A program made the translations under genes and the position numbers. This document shows positions 47,759 to 56,764 of a stretch of DNA of 56,789 nt, piece by piece (the stretch's first letter is position 1; each line of letters opens with the position of its first letter). The stretch spans positions 1-56,789 of the forward strand of contig NZ_CAMDLM010000027.1 in assembly GCF_945901735.1 (NCBI RefSeq), written 5' to 3'. The notes beneath the pieces were generated by a model. That model searched no databases, was not told the DNA's origin, and saw nothing but the letters and a program-made list of their open reading frames with translations. The DNA is from Limnohabitans sp. Rim8. GTDB taxonomy: Bacteria > Pseudomonadota > Gammaproteobacteria > Burkholderiales > Burkholderiaceae_C.

Positions 47759-48577
47759 TCAGAAAAACGCCATCGTGCGCACTTCGATGCTTTCGCGCTT
47801 CAAGGCATCGGGCGCCGTATCTGGGTGCTCAAAAGCCGAATGCCCCATGAACCGACAACGCCCATCGGTGGCCGAGTCATAGGTTTTGAGCATCAAAGCG
47901 TGGTGCGCCTCCATAAATGGAAAGAACATCCAGCGGTGCTTGGGCGAATGCCGCATCACATAAATTTCGCCCGTTCTGTCCAGGTACTTGAGCTCCATGC
48001 GCAACATGTCGCCTTCGTCGTGTGTCGAGGCATCGCACATGGCCAAGGGCAACTCCTCAACCCGTTGGTAAAGTGGCTTCCAAACGTTGTAAAAAGCCAC
48101 CCGGCCTTGCAAAAGCTGCGGGGCATCATCTGGCAAGATGTCGTGCACCCTTTGCGGCCCACTTTTGACCGTGTAATCGCTGTGGACCAACAAAACGGCA
48201 GGCCTTTGGACCTCGGTTTGCTGCTTCAGATCGGCGGGCAAACGCTGCCGTATGGTGTGGTCAAAAACTTCCACCCGTTTGGCCCCTGTGTGGGCCTTCA
48301 CAAAATCCACCACCTGCTGATAGAACACCTGCTTGACCTGCGATTCATTGGCAAAGTCCTTGAAGGAGGGGTCAAAGTCATGCAACTCAAAGCCCTCCTT
48401 GTCCAGACGAATGTCATGTCGCAAAGGCCATGCATCGTGAATGGCCATTTCGTGCACGTCCGTCCCCGGCGGATTGATCTTCACACTCGGGTCCGGCTCA
48501 TAAAAATAATAATCCGGCGGTTGGCCGTTGTCCTCTGAGTAATTCAAACTCGCGCGGACGGCGTGCAAATCGGTCAT
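47759..48577 (-). CDS. CmcJ/NvfI family oxygenase-like protein
   Basis: A 272-residue protein of the family named for CmcJ (cephamycin synthesis) and fungal NvfI/AsaB, thought to be non-haem Fe/2-oxoglutarate-type oxygenases. Recognisable segments are KINPPGTDVHEMAIHDAWPLR, VEVFDHTIRQR, the Arg/His-rich VHSDYTVKSGPQRVHDIL, RVAFYNVWKPL and the C-terminal TYDSATDGRCRFMGHSAFEHPD. The ATG at 48577 is used rather than the longer open frame, which lacks coding character. It lies eight bases after the GST gene and 72 before the RLP gene. Confidence 0.72.
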   Translation of the reverse strand: MTDLHAVRASLNYSEDNGQPPDYYFYEPDPSVKINPPGTDVHEMAIHDAWPLRHDIRLDKEGFELHDFDPSFKDFANESQVKQVFYQQVVDFVKAHTGAKRVEVFDHTIRQRLPADLKQQTEVQRPAVLLVHSDYTVKSGPQRVHDILPDDAPQLLQGRVAFYNVWKPLYQRVEELPLAMCDASTHDEGDMLRMELKYLDRTGEIYVMRHSPKHRWMFFPFMEAHHALMLKTYDSATDGRCRFMGHSAFEHPDTAPDALKRESIEVRTMAFF

Positions 48578-48585
48578 GGCTGAAG

Positions 48586-49230
48586 TCAATTCGTTTTTTG
48601 GGTGGTGAAGCCTTCGTAGACCATGGTGTTTTGCCAGCAAGGCAGTGCCTCGACATCTTGCAGCAACCAGCGTGTCAGATTTTTGTGGGGGCCCAAAGGC
48701 AATTTTTGCCAACCATGCAAATGCAAGGGGGCAGCCAAGGCGATGTCCGCGATGGTGACTTGGTCACCACACACCCAGCGGCTCGATGCCAGGCGATTGT
48801 CCAGAATACCCGCCAGCTTGTGGAACTGAGCTTCCTGCGCCGCCAGGACTGCCGGATCAGCTGCGCCGCCCAGCAATGGCTTAACGCAGTTTTCCACCAG
48901 AAAAACATAACAGCTTGGAAACCAGCTGGAAGACTCCCACAGCAACCAACGGTTGATGTCGGCACGGGTTTTCAAATCCTGGGGATAGGACGATGCATGG
49001 CCAGTTTTGTCTGCCGCGTACTGCAAGATGGCGTTGGACTCCCAGAGCTCCAAATCGCCGTCTACCATGGCAGGCAAAGACGCGTTGGGGTTCAGACTCA
49101 CAAAGGGTTCCAGTTTTTGTTCCCCCTTGAAGTAGTCAACGTGCACCAACTCATAGGGGGCACCCATCAGCTGCAATCCAGCCAGCACTTTTTTACAGTT
49201 GACGGTAATCGGGTCTGCGTGAATTTTCAT
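48586..49230 (-). CDS. Glutathione S-transferase family protein
   Basis: The 214-residue GST has the thioredoxin-like N-terminal domain with NPNASLPAMVDGDLELWESNAILQY (cis-Pro and the glutathione-binding ES motif) and an all-helical C-terminal domain with the N-capping VTIADIALAAPLHL. The catalytic N-terminal residue is not certain (VNCKKV: Cys12 or Asn11). It is the first gene of the minus-strand RLP operon, eight bases before the CmcJ/NvfI-like gene, and diverges from the LysR regulator. Confidence 0.85.
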   Translation of the reverse strand: MKIHADPITVNCKKVLAGLQLMGAPYELVHVDYFKGEQKLEPFVSLNPNASLPAMVDGDLELWESNAILQYAADKTGHASSYPQDLKTRADINRWLLWESSSWFPSCYVFLVENCVKPLLGGAADPAVLAAQEAQFHKLAGILDNRLASSRWVCGDQVTIADIALAAPLHLHGWQKLPLGPHKNLTRWLLQDVEALPCWQNTMVYEGFTTQKTN

Positions 49231-49248
49231 GTTGTCTCCGTGGTTTGT

Positions 49249-49337
49249 GTGGTTTCATGAACAAAAGCCAAGCCAGTTTAAAAATTGACCCGAGTCAAAA
49301 CAACTGCTGTAATGCAAACCGATTGTTTATGAACCAC
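49249..49337. promoter_or_regulatory. LysR intergenic region with paired imperfect half-sites
   Basis: GTGGTTTCATGAAC (49249-49262) and GTTTATGAACCAC (49325-49337) form an imperfect inverted pair between the divergent GST and LysR genes. Spacing and position fit a LysR-type operator, with TTGACC at 49284-49289 as a possible -35. Confidence 0.35.
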
Positions 49338-49342
49338 GAACA

Positions 49343-50290
49343 ATGAGCACACCCGAGCGGCAGCAACGCCCCATCTCCACCGACATGCTGGCAGCCTTCC
49401 TAAAAGTGGCGGAATGTCGCAGCGTCAGTCAGGCCGCCGTTTCCTTGGATGTGGCCAAAAGCCTGATCAGCAAACGCATCGCTCAACTGGAAGAGCGCCT
49501 GGAAACCACACTGTTCAGCAGAAGCACCCGCAAGGTCGCGCTGACGCCAGCCGGAGAAACCTATGTGGACTATGCAAAAAGGGCGCTGGCCGAAGTGTCC
49601 GATGGCATGGAACGCGTGCGCTCGCTGCGAACAGAGCTGAGCGGCAATTTGCGGTTGACCGCACCGGTGTCCTGGGGTCAGTGGGTTTTGGCCAAGCACC
49701 TGCCCGAATTTCTCAAGCTGCACCCCCATCTGGAGATCGACCTCATGCTGACCGACCGCATGATGGACATGGCCGCCGAGCGCATCGACGTTGCCCTGCG
49801 TTGGTCAAGCCACTCGCAGCACGAGCGCCACGGCACACCCCTGACCGAAATCAAATGGTTTTTGACCGCTGCCCCCGCCTACATCGCCCAACACGGCCTG
49901 CCCTCTGAACCCACCGAACTGAAAGATCACGCGTGTGTGTATTACCGTCGCGACAACACCGATGACCACTGGACCTTGCAGCACAACCTGGCCGCCAACC
50001 CGAGCGGGCCCCGCCAGGCGGAAGTCAAAGTGAGCGGGCGGTACCGAGTCGACAACCCGGAAGCCGTGCTGGAAGCTGCCTTGGCTGGCATGGGGATCGC
50101 CCTGTTGCCCGACTACCTGTGCGTCCCGGCCATCGAACAAGGCAGCTTGGTCAAAGTGCTGACCCCCTGGACCCCGAAAACCAAGTTCGGCACCCACATC
50201 GTTGCACTGTGCCCACCTGAGCGAAAAAAGATCTCTCGCAATCAGGCCTTGATCGATTTCCTGCAACGCAGCATGTCCCAAGACAGTTGA
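49343..50290 (+). CDS. LysR family regulator of the RLP operon
   Basis: A 315-residue LTTR with an N-terminal helix-turn-helix (MLAAFLKVAECRSVSQAAVSLDVAKSLISKRIAQLEERLE) and an effector domain beginning SGNLRLTAPVSWG. It belongs to the common subgroup with the LFSRSTRKVALTPAG motif, often controlling small catabolic or quinone-related operons. It diverges from the GST gene across 112 bases, the standard layout for an LTTR regulating the adjacent operon and itself. Inducer unknown. Confidence 0.9.
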   Translation: MSTPERQQRPISTDMLAAFLKVAECRSVSQAAVSLDVAKSLISKRIAQLEERLETTLFSRSTRKVALTPAGETYVDYAKRALAEVSDGMERVRSLRTELSGNLRLTAPVSWGQWVLAKHLPEFLKLHPHLEIDLMLTDRMMDMAAERIDVALRWSSHSQHERHGTPLTEIKWFLTAAPAYIAQHGLPSEPTELKDHACVYYRRDNTDDHWTLQHNLAANPSGPRQAEVKVSGRYRVDNPEAVLEAALAGMGIALLPDYLCVPAIEQGSLVKVLTPWTPKTKFGTHIVALCPPERKKISRNQALIDFLQRSMSQDS

Positions 50291-50353
50291 TGCAATCGTC
50301 AATTTAAATCTGACGACCGATTCAGCCCAATCAGGTGACATATTGGCGTTTTT

Positions 50354-51649
50354 TCAGTCCGTGACCCCACCCAGACTCTTGAGTACGCCCAGCCACAAGG
50401 CGTCGCGCAGTTGGTAGGGTCGTGCATCTTGACGGCCGCTGGGCTGGTCATTGACCGAGGTCTGAACCATCACAATGCCCGATTTGGGTTGCACCATGAT
50501 GTGCTGACCATGGATACCTTGCAACGCAAATGTCCGCTCTTTGTAAGGCGCAATCCAGGTTTGGTAGCCGTAACCCATGCCCGGCGTCGCGTTGCGCGGC
50601 CGAAATGCCGCCGGTTGGCGTGCCGCATCTGTGGCGTCAAGCAGGTAATCGCGGGGAATGATCTGCACACCGCCCCTGAGGCCATCGTTGGCCAGCAGCA
50701 CACCAAAGCGCGCGTAGTCCCGCAGCGTGGCATTGAAGCTTCCGCCCGTGCCCTCGCCTTGGTCAGCCCCTGCCAGCAGCCAACGCGCCTGTGCCTCTGC
50801 ACCCATGGGTTGCCACAGCCATTCTTGAGTCATCTGGGTGATGCTCATGCCCGCGGCGCGGCTCAAAACCCTGCCCAAAACTTCTGTTTCGATGGTGGCG
50901 TATTTGAAGCGCAGGCCCTGCTCTGCTTCGCGGGTGGTCTTGGTGTTGAGGTATTCCACAATTTTCTCGGGCCGCATGTGGTTTTCAGGCAAATACAAGA
51001 CACGGCCCCAAAGCCAGATGTCGTCGTCGGGCGTCCAGGTGTAAAGCTCTCGGAAAGGCACGCCAGAGGACATGCGCAGCAAGTTGCGGATGGTGGTTTG
51101 GCCGTAAGCAGAAGGCGCAATTTCAGGCCAGTAGTCGGCCGCTTTGTCGTCCAGTGAGCGAATCAGGCCTTTGCTGTGCGCCATGCCCACCAGCATCGCC
51201 GTGAAAGTTTTGGCCATGGAAAAGGAGCGAAACCGCATGTCGGGTTGCCGGCCATATTGATAGCGCTCGGCCACCACTCGGCCGTCTTTGATCACCATTA
51301 GGCCGGTGGTTTTGGTGTCGGCCATGAAGTCGTCCAAGGTTTTGCTGAACAGCCCCCAGCGGTAGCTGATGGCGGGCGCATCGGGCCAGCGCGGCAAGGG
51401 CATGGGGTCGCCAGACGGACTCACGACAGAGCTGGGTGCGATTTTTTCATTGGCAGACCAAGTGCCCACCCGGCACTCAGGCCGGGTCACGGCTTGGGCA
51501 CAGACCGGGTAGCCTTGTTTCATGCCCAAACGCTCGGCATCCGGACCGTCCGGTCGCGTGAATGAGGTCTCGGCCCCGGCGCACAAATGCATGGCGAGCC
51601 AGCCAACCAGGAGCACAGACATAGCCCATTTTGAAGGTGCAAAATTCAT
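50354..51649 (-). CDS. Exported serine hydrolase (beta-lactamase/NylB-like)
   Basis: The 431-residue protein has a signal peptide (about 1-26, cleavage near CAGAE) and the SxxK active-site motif Ser144-Met-Ala-Lys147 in FRSFSMAKTF, followed by a YAT segment around Tyr in LRFKYATIETEVL and a C-terminal HGQHIMV. The layout resembles 6-aminohexanoate-dimer hydrolases and class C beta-lactamase-fold esterases. It would act in the periplasm; the natural substrate is unknown. No operon partners; convergent with the LysR gene. Confidence 0.82.
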   Translation of the reverse strand: MNFAPSKWAMSVLLVGWLAMHLCAGAETSFTRPDGPDAERLGMKQGYPVCAQAVTRPECRVGTWSANEKIAPSSVVSPSGDPMPLPRWPDAPAISYRWGLFSKTLDDFMADTKTTGLMVIKDGRVVAERYQYGRQPDMRFRSFSMAKTFTAMLVGMAHSKGLIRSLDDKAADYWPEIAPSAYGQTTIRNLLRMSSGVPFRELYTWTPDDDIWLWGRVLYLPENHMRPEKIVEYLNTKTTREAEQGLRFKYATIETEVLGRVLSRAAGMSITQMTQEWLWQPMGAEAQARWLLAGADQGEGTGGSFNATLRDYARFGVLLANDGLRGGVQIIPRDYLLDATDAARQPAAFRPRNATPGMGYGYQTWIAPYKERTFALQGIHGQHIMVQPKSGIVMVQTSVNDQPSGRQDARPYQLRDALWLGVLKSLGGVTD

Positions 51650-51825
51650 AAATTATCCAAATAGCTTGTTGTTATCAAATGAGACATTTCAAGAAAAGCT
51701 TATCAGACGCTTGGATGCCGCCAGCAGACATTGGCCTCCAGACAAGCCCCCATGCACCCCCCCCTGCACAGGCGCTAAACTGTTTTGGCCGCATGAACTA
51801 GCCACCCACACCCGCCGAGGAGCCC

Positions 51826-53523
51826 ATGAGCGAACTTGAACAATTTATGGCCAGCCGCGATGCTTTGCTGACCCACCGCACCGACTACGAGGCCGCCGTG
51901 GCGGCGTTTCGTTGGCCGGTTTTGACGCATTTCAATTGGGGGCTGGACTACTTTGACAGCATCGCACAGGACAACCCCGCCCCAGCTTTGCACATTGTGG
52001 AGGCCTCGGGAGAGCAGTTTCGCCTGAGCTATGCCGAGTTGTCGCAGCGCTCCAACCAAGTGGCCAACTGGTTGGTGACCCTGGGTGCGCGCAAGGGCGA
52101 CCGGATTTTGCTGATGATGGGCAACGAAGTGCCCCTGTGGGAGACCATGCTGGCCGCGATCAAGCTGGGCGTGGTGCTGATCCCCGCCACCACGCTGTTG
52201 TCGGGCGATGATTTGCAAGACCGCCTGGAACGCGGGCAGGTCAAGTGCATCATCACCAATGCGGTGGGCATGGCCAAGGTGCTGGAGTTGCCCAGCGCCG
52301 TGACGAACGGGCTGAGCTTGGTGAGCGTGTCGGGCGACGCGGGCTTGCCTGCAGGTTGGCACGATTTCGCGCAGTCGCACCAGGCCAGCACCGCCTTCAC
52401 CCCACCCGAGCCGACCCGGGTGACCGATCCATTGCTCGAGTACTTCACCTCGGGCACCACGGCCAAACCCAAGCTGGTGCAACACACCCAGCAAAGTTAC
52501 CCGGTGGGGCATTTGTCCACCTTGTATTGGCTGGGCCTGCAAAAAGGCGATGTGCACTGGACCATCAGCTCACCGGGCTGGGCCAAGCACGCCTGGAGTT
52601 GTTTTTTTGCTCCGCTCAACGCGCAGGCCTGCGTGTTCATTTACAACTACGCGCGCTTCAACGGGCCAGACATTCTGGGCACCCTGGTGCAACACCGGGT
52701 CAACACCCTGTGCGCGCCGCCCACGGTGTGGCGCATGCTGATTCAAGAGGACCTGAAAGCCTGGCCCGTGCAGTTGCGCGAGCTGATTTCAGCGGGCGAG
52801 CCACTCAACCCCGAGGTCATCGATCAGGTGCGAGCCGCTTGGCAAATCACCATCCGCGACGGTTATGGCCAGACCGAGACCACCGCCCAGATTGGCAACC
52901 CACCGGGTGCGCCGCTCAAGGCGGGTTCGATGGGGCGGCCTTTGCCCGGCTACCGAATGGTGCTGCTGAACGCCGATGGCAAACCCGCCAACGAGGGCGA
53001 AATTTGCATCGACTTGGCGCACCGCCCCACCGCGTTGATGAACGGCTATGCCGACGACGCGGACAAAACCGCCGAGGCCATGCGCGCAGGGTACTACCAC
53101 ACGGGCGACGTGGGCCAACGAGACGAGCAGGGTTACATCACTTATGTCGGACGGGCCGACGATGTGTTCAAGTCCTCGGGCTACCGCATCAGCCCCTTTG
53201 AGCTGGAGAGTGCGTTGATCGAACACCCGGCCGTGGCCGAGGCGGCGGTGGTGCCCGCGCCCGACCCTTTGCGCGGCTTGGTGCCCAAGGCCTATGTGAT
53301 TTTGGCCCCAGGACACGCGCCGGATGCGGCTACGGCGGGGGCAATTTTCAAGTTCATGCGGGAGCGGGTTTCGGGCTACAAATTGGTACGCCGCATCGAG
53401 TTCAGCGACCTGCCAAAGACCATTTCGGGCAAGATCCGCCGCGTGGATTTGCGCGCCCAAGAAAATGCGCGTGCAGCCCAAGGCGGCCGCCACGCGGACG
53501 AATTCCGAGAAGAAAACCCATGA
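51826..53523 (+). CDS. Acyl-CoA synthetase (AMP-forming), medium-chain type
   Basis: The 565-residue ANL-superfamily enzyme activates a carboxylic acid as acyl-AMP and then acyl-CoA. Motifs are YFTSGTTAKPKLVQHT (P-loop), ISSPGWAKHAW (acyl pocket), DGYGQTETT, YYHTGDVGQRDEQGYITYVGRADDVFKSSGYRISPFE and the catalytic Lys in PKTISGKIRR near the C-terminus. The pattern fits medium-chain acyl-CoA synthetases; the substrate is not readable. It lies seven bases before the repeat-protein gene on the same strand. Confidence 0.88.
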   Translation: MSELEQFMASRDALLTHRTDYEAAVAAFRWPVLTHFNWGLDYFDSIAQDNPAPALHIVEASGEQFRLSYAELSQRSNQVANWLVTLGARKGDRILLMMGNEVPLWETMLAAIKLGVVLIPATTLLSGDDLQDRLERGQVKCIITNAVGMAKVLELPSAVTNGLSLVSVSGDAGLPAGWHDFAQSHQASTAFTPPEPTRVTDPLLEYFTSGTTAKPKLVQHTQQSYPVGHLSTLYWLGLQKGDVHWTISSPGWAKHAWSCFFAPLNAQACVFIYNYARFNGPDILGTLVQHRVNTLCAPPTVWRMLIQEDLKAWPVQLRELISAGEPLNPEVIDQVRAAWQITIRDGYGQTETTAQIGNPPGAPLKAGSMGRPLPGYRMVLLNADGKPANEGEICIDLAHRPTALMNGYADDADKTAEAMRAGYYHTGDVGQRDEQGYITYVGRADDVFKSSGYRISPFELESALIEHPAVAEAAVVPAPDPLRGLVPKAYVILAPGHAPDAATAGAIFKFMRERVSGYKLVRRIEFSDLPKTISGKIRRVDLRAQENARAAQGGRHADEFREENP

Positions 53524-53530
53524 GGCCCGC

Positions 53531-53923
53531 ATGAAGAAATGGATGCTCGCATGGCTGTTGGCCGCCCTGCTGCTGCCCACGGCGTTTGCCCAGCGCCTTT
53601 ACGACGGCAGCGGTCGGCAGATTGGACGGGTGGATGCCGAGCGCTTTTACAACGCTTCGGGTCAGCAAATGGGTCGCATCGACGGCGAGCGCGTCTATGA
53701 CGCATCAGGGCGGCAGTTGGGGCGCATCGATGGCAGCCGGGTGTACAGCGCCTCGGGCAGCCAGATGGGCCGCATTGACGGTGACCGCCTGTACAGCGCT
53801 TCGGGCTCGGCCATGGGACGCATCGATGGGGACAGGCTCTACGACGGCTCTGGCCGCCAGATTGGGCGCGCCGATGGGCTGCGGCGCATGCAAATGATCG
53901 TGTTTTTTTATTTCTTCATGTGA
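53531..53923 (+). CDS. Exported six-repeat protein (5-fold beta-flower type)
   Basis: The 130-residue protein has a signal peptide ([20 protein letters not shown]) followed by six 16-residue repeats of the type [16 protein letters not shown] (about 21-115), then a short tail ending in a very hydrophobic IVFFYFFM. Such repeats match what is annotated as 5-fold beta-flower proteins, predicted to form a small toroidal beta-structure outside the cytoplasm. Function unknown. The six repeats differ at a few sites, so they were not duplicated recently. It is tightly spaced between the acyl-CoA synthetase and def genes. Confidence 0.8.
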   Translation: MKKWMLAWLLAALLLPTAFAQRLYDGSGRQIGRVDAERFYNASGQQMGRIDGERVYDASGRQLGRIDGSRVYSASGSQMGRIDGDRLYSASGSAMGRIDGDRLYDGSGRQIGRADGLRRMQMIVFFYFFM

Positions 53924-53930
53924 GAATGAC

Positions 53931-54470
53931 ATGACCGTTCGAGAAATCCTCAAGATGGGCGACGCCCGACTGCTGCGCGTGGCCGAGCCGGTGCAAACCT
54001 TTGACACGCCCGAGTTGCACGCCTTGATTGCCGACTTGCACGACACCATGGTGGCCGTGAACGGCGCAGGCCTGGCCGCTCCGCAAATTGGCGTGAACTT
54101 GCAACTGGTGATTTTTGGGAGCACGGCCATGAACCCACGCTACCCAGGCCGTCCGCTGGTCCCGCGCACGGTGCTGCTCAACCCGGTGATCACGCCGCTG
54201 GGGGCCGAGGAAGAGGACGATTGGGAGGGTTGCCTGTCGGTGCCCGGCTTGCGCGGTGTGGTGCCGCGCTTGTCGCGCATCCGCTACACCGGCTTCGATG
54301 AAAAAGGCACGGCCATCGACCGCACGGTGGACGGGTTTCATGCCCGCGTGGTGCAACACGAGTGTGACCACCTGATCGGCAAACTCTACCCCATGCGGGT
54401 GCGCGACTTCAGCCGATTTGGTTTCACCGAGGTGCTTTTTCCAGAAATCAGCGCGGCCGAGGACGATTGA
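53931..54470 (+). CDS. def: Peptide deformylase
   Basis: The 179-residue metalloenzyme removes the formyl group from nascent proteins. Motif 1 is GLAAPQIG (47-54), motif 2 EGCLSVPG with metal ligand Cys101, and motif 3 QHECDHL with His143, Glu144 and His147. All catalytic residues are present. It lies seven bases after the repeat protein rather than next to fmt, so it is likely one of two deformylases in the genome; that second copy is not in the window. Confidence 0.95.
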   Translation: MTVREILKMGDARLLRVAEPVQTFDTPELHALIADLHDTMVAVNGAGLAAPQIGVNLQLVIFGSTAMNPRYPGRPLVPRTVLLNPVITPLGAEEEDDWEGCLSVPGLRGVVPRLSRIRYTGFDEKGTAIDRTVDGFHARVVQHECDHLIGKLYPMRVRDFSRFGFTEVLFPEISAAEDD

Positions 54471-54522
54471 GCCAACGCTCTAAGCCTGACATCCAAAAAA
54501 GCCGGTGGCCTGACGACCCAAC

Positions 54523-54738
54523 TCATCGAGGCTGGCGCAGGGGATTGAGCAGGTCGCTCAAACCGTTGTGGTCGATCTCCTGCATGAGCTGCAGCAGTTG
54601 ACCGATTTCACCCTTGGGGAAGCCCTCACGCGCAAACCAGTTGAGGTAGTTGCCGGGCAAATCGGCAATCAACATGCCTTTGTGTTTGCCATAGGGCATG
54701 GGTGTGTTGACCAGTTTCATCAGGTCTTCGGGTTTCAT
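54523..54738 (-). CDS. DUF3820 family protein
   Basis: A 71-residue protein with the family pattern: KLVNTPMPYGKHKGMLIADLPGNYLNWFAREGFPKGEIGQLLQLM. AAAGG lies eight bases before ATG 54738. DUF3820 proteins are small, often near exonuclease or recombination genes, but the function is unknown. It is encoded 25 bases after the alpha/beta hydrolase on the same strand and converges with def. Confidence 0.88.
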   Translation of the reverse strand: MKPEDLMKLVNTPMPYGKHKGMLIADLPGNYLNWFAREGFPKGEIGQLLQLMQEIDHNGLSDLLNPLRQPR

Positions 54739-54763
54739 GCACGAGCCTTTCAGTCTTGTCCGC

Positions 54764-55564
54764 TCAGACTTCGCCCCACAACCATTGACGCACTCGCGCA
54801 TGGAAAGCTTCGGGTTTGGACACCATGACCCAGTGGCCACAGGGCAAGCCCTGCACTGCACTGCCAGGCTTGGCCGCGACTTTTTCCAGCCATTGGGCCG
54901 AATGAAACATGAAGGGCTTGCGCTCGCCGTAGACAAACAGCAGCGGCATGGGCAACTGGACTGGCGCCGCATGCTGGAGGCCACCCGCCGTGCCGAACCA
55001 TCGCATGGCATAGGGGTAGTTCATCTTGTGGGTGATGCGGCCAGCGTCGCAGGGGCAGCGCAGCCAGCGGGCCATGGCGCGGGTCATGCGGGTGCCCAAG
55101 TTGCCGCCCAGCGTCCAGGCCAAGGCCAGCCACACTTGGTAGCCCATGACGGACAGTTTTTCCTTCAAACCCCATTCGCGCAGCAGGGCACCCGAGTTGT
55201 GGTCCCCCACATCCACCGCCACCACACGGGCCACGCGTTCGGGGTGGCGCATGGCCAATTCGTAGCCAAAAATGCAACCCCAATCGTGCAACATCAAGGT
55301 CACGGGCTGGTCGGGGCTGATGCGGTCCACGATCTGACGCAAGAGCTGACACATGTCGTCCAAACTGGTCGCGGCAGGGCCAGTTTCAAAGCCAGGCAGT
55401 GTCAGGCGGGCGCAGGTGGCGCGGTCTTGCAATGCGGCCACGGTGCCGTCCCACAAAGCACGGGTATCGGGCCAGCCGTGCAGCATCAGGATGACTTCGT
55501 CGCCCTGCCCTTGCAGCCAAACTTCGGATCCGTTGACGGTGATGCACCGCTCCTGCTTGTCCAT
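54764..55564 (-). CDS. Alpha/beta hydrolase with Asp nucleophile elbow
   Basis: The 266-residue protein shows LMLHGWPDTRALWDG (oxyanion loop), LMLHDWGCIFGYELA (nucleophile elbow with Asp, or the preceding residues of an epoxide-hydrolase-like fold) and a C-terminal CGHWVMVSKPEAF with the catalytic His. It is soluble, with no signal peptide. It follows the aminotransferase by three bases and precedes the DUF3820 gene, so these form a small operon. Substrate unknown. Confidence 0.78.
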   Translation of the reverse strand: MDKQERCITVNGSEVWLQGQGDEVILMLHGWPDTRALWDGTVAALQDRATCARLTLPGFETGPAATSLDDMCQLLRQIVDRISPDQPVTLMLHDWGCIFGYELAMRHPERVARVVAVDVGDHNSGALLREWGLKEKLSVMGYQVWLALAWTLGGNLGTRMTRAMARWLRCPCDAGRITHKMNYPYAMRWFGTAGGLQHAAPVQLPMPLLFVYGERKPFMFHSAQWLEKVAAKPGSAVQGLPCGHWVMVSKPEAFHARVRQWLWGEV

Positions 55565-55567
55565 GGT

Positions 55568-56764
55568 TTACAAAGCCTTGGCCAGGCGCGCAACGCCTTC
55601 AAGGATCTTGTCTTCGCCCACGGTGGCAAAGCTCAGGCGGAAGGTGGCGTGGTCGGAGTGGGCGCAAAAGAACGGTGTGCCCGGCACAAAGGCCACGCCC
55701 TGTTCGATGGCGCGTTTGGCAAACACATTGCCGTCGGCCACTTTGCCGCCTGCACCTGTGAGGCGCGCCCACACGAACAAACCGCCTTGGGGTTGCACAA
55801 ACTCGACCGCATCGCCCAATTCGCGGCGCAAAGCATCGCCCATGGTTTGGGCGCGCTTGGCATACACAGCGCGCACTTTGTCCAGCGTGGCGGGCATGCG
55901 CCCAGCCAACAGGTACTGCGCCGCTGTGGCTTGGGCAAAGGTGCTGGTGTGCGCATCGCTGAATTGTTTGCACATGGTGGCGCGAGACAGCAACTCGGCC
56001 GGTGCCACCATCCAGCCCACGCGCAAGCCGGGCGACAACACTTTGGACAGCGAGCCGCAATGCACCAGCAGCTCGCGGCTACCCGGCACAGAAGCGCTCA
56101 TGGCCAACAAACTGGGTGGTGGGGCTTCGCCAAAATACAAATCGCCATACGGGTCGTCTTCGACGATCAGGGTCTGGTGTTTGACCGCCATCTGGAGCAC
56201 CTGTTGGCGGCGCTCGGCGCTGAGCAAGGCACCGCTGGGGTTGCCGAAAGTAGGGATCAGGTAAACGAATTTGGGTTGGTGCTCTGCGATCAGCTTTTCC
56301 AGCACATCGGTTATCACCCCGTGGCCGTCCACCGGGGCGCTGATGAGTTCGGCCCCATAAAGGCGAAAGCACTGGATGGTGGCCAAAAAGGTTGGGCCTT
56401 CCACGATCACCTTGTCGCCCGGGCTGATCATGGTTTTGCCAATCAGGTCCAGCGCTTGCTGGCTGCCCGTGGTCACCATCAATTGGTCAGCCGTGACGTC
56501 TTTCGCCCCCTTTTGGCCCATGAAGTGCGCCAGCTGCTCGCGCAGCGGGCCAAAGCCTTCGGTCGCACCGTATTGCAGGGCCGCGCCGGGGTCTTGGCTC
56601 AGCGCGGCGTTGCTGGCTTCGCGGATGCCCTCCACGTCAAACATGGCGCTGTCAGGAAAACCGCCTGCAAAGCTGATGATGCCGGGTTTGCCCAAGAGCT
56701 TGAACAGCTCGCGGATGGCGGAGGTTTCGACGTTGTTCAGGCGGTCGGCAAATTGCAAAGGCAT
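55568..56764 (-). CDS. PLP-dependent aminotransferase (class I, LysN-like)
   Basis: A 398-residue fold-type I enzyme: GIISFAGGFPDSAMFD, LQYGATEGFGPLREQLA, the STTGSQQALDLI-type TTGSQQ motif, IPTFGNPSGALL, and PLP-binding Lys in CGSLSKVLSPGLRVGWM. These features fit 2-aminoadipate/branched-chain type aminotransferases of the MocR-like subgroup. The complete start (ATG 56764) is only 25 bases from the window edge, so its promoter is not visible. Confidence 0.88.
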   Translation of the reverse strand: MPLQFADRLNNVETSAIRELFKLLGKPGIISFAGGFPDSAMFDVEGIREASNAALSQDPGAALQYGATEGFGPLREQLAHFMGQKGAKDVTADQLMVTTGSQQALDLIGKTMISPGDKVIVEGPTFLATIQCFRLYGAELISAPVDGHGVITDVLEKLIAEHQPKFVYLIPTFGNPSGALLSAERRQQVLQMAVKHQTLIVEDDPYGDLYFGEAPPPSLLAMSASVPGSRELLVHCGSLSKVLSPGLRVGWMVAPAELLSRATMCKQFSDAHTSTFAQATAAQYLLAGRMPATLDKVRAVYAKRAQTMGDALRRELGDAVEFVQPQGGLFVWARLTGAGGKVADGNVFAKRAIEQGVAFVPGTPFFCAHSDHATFRLSFATVGEDKILEGVARLAKAL

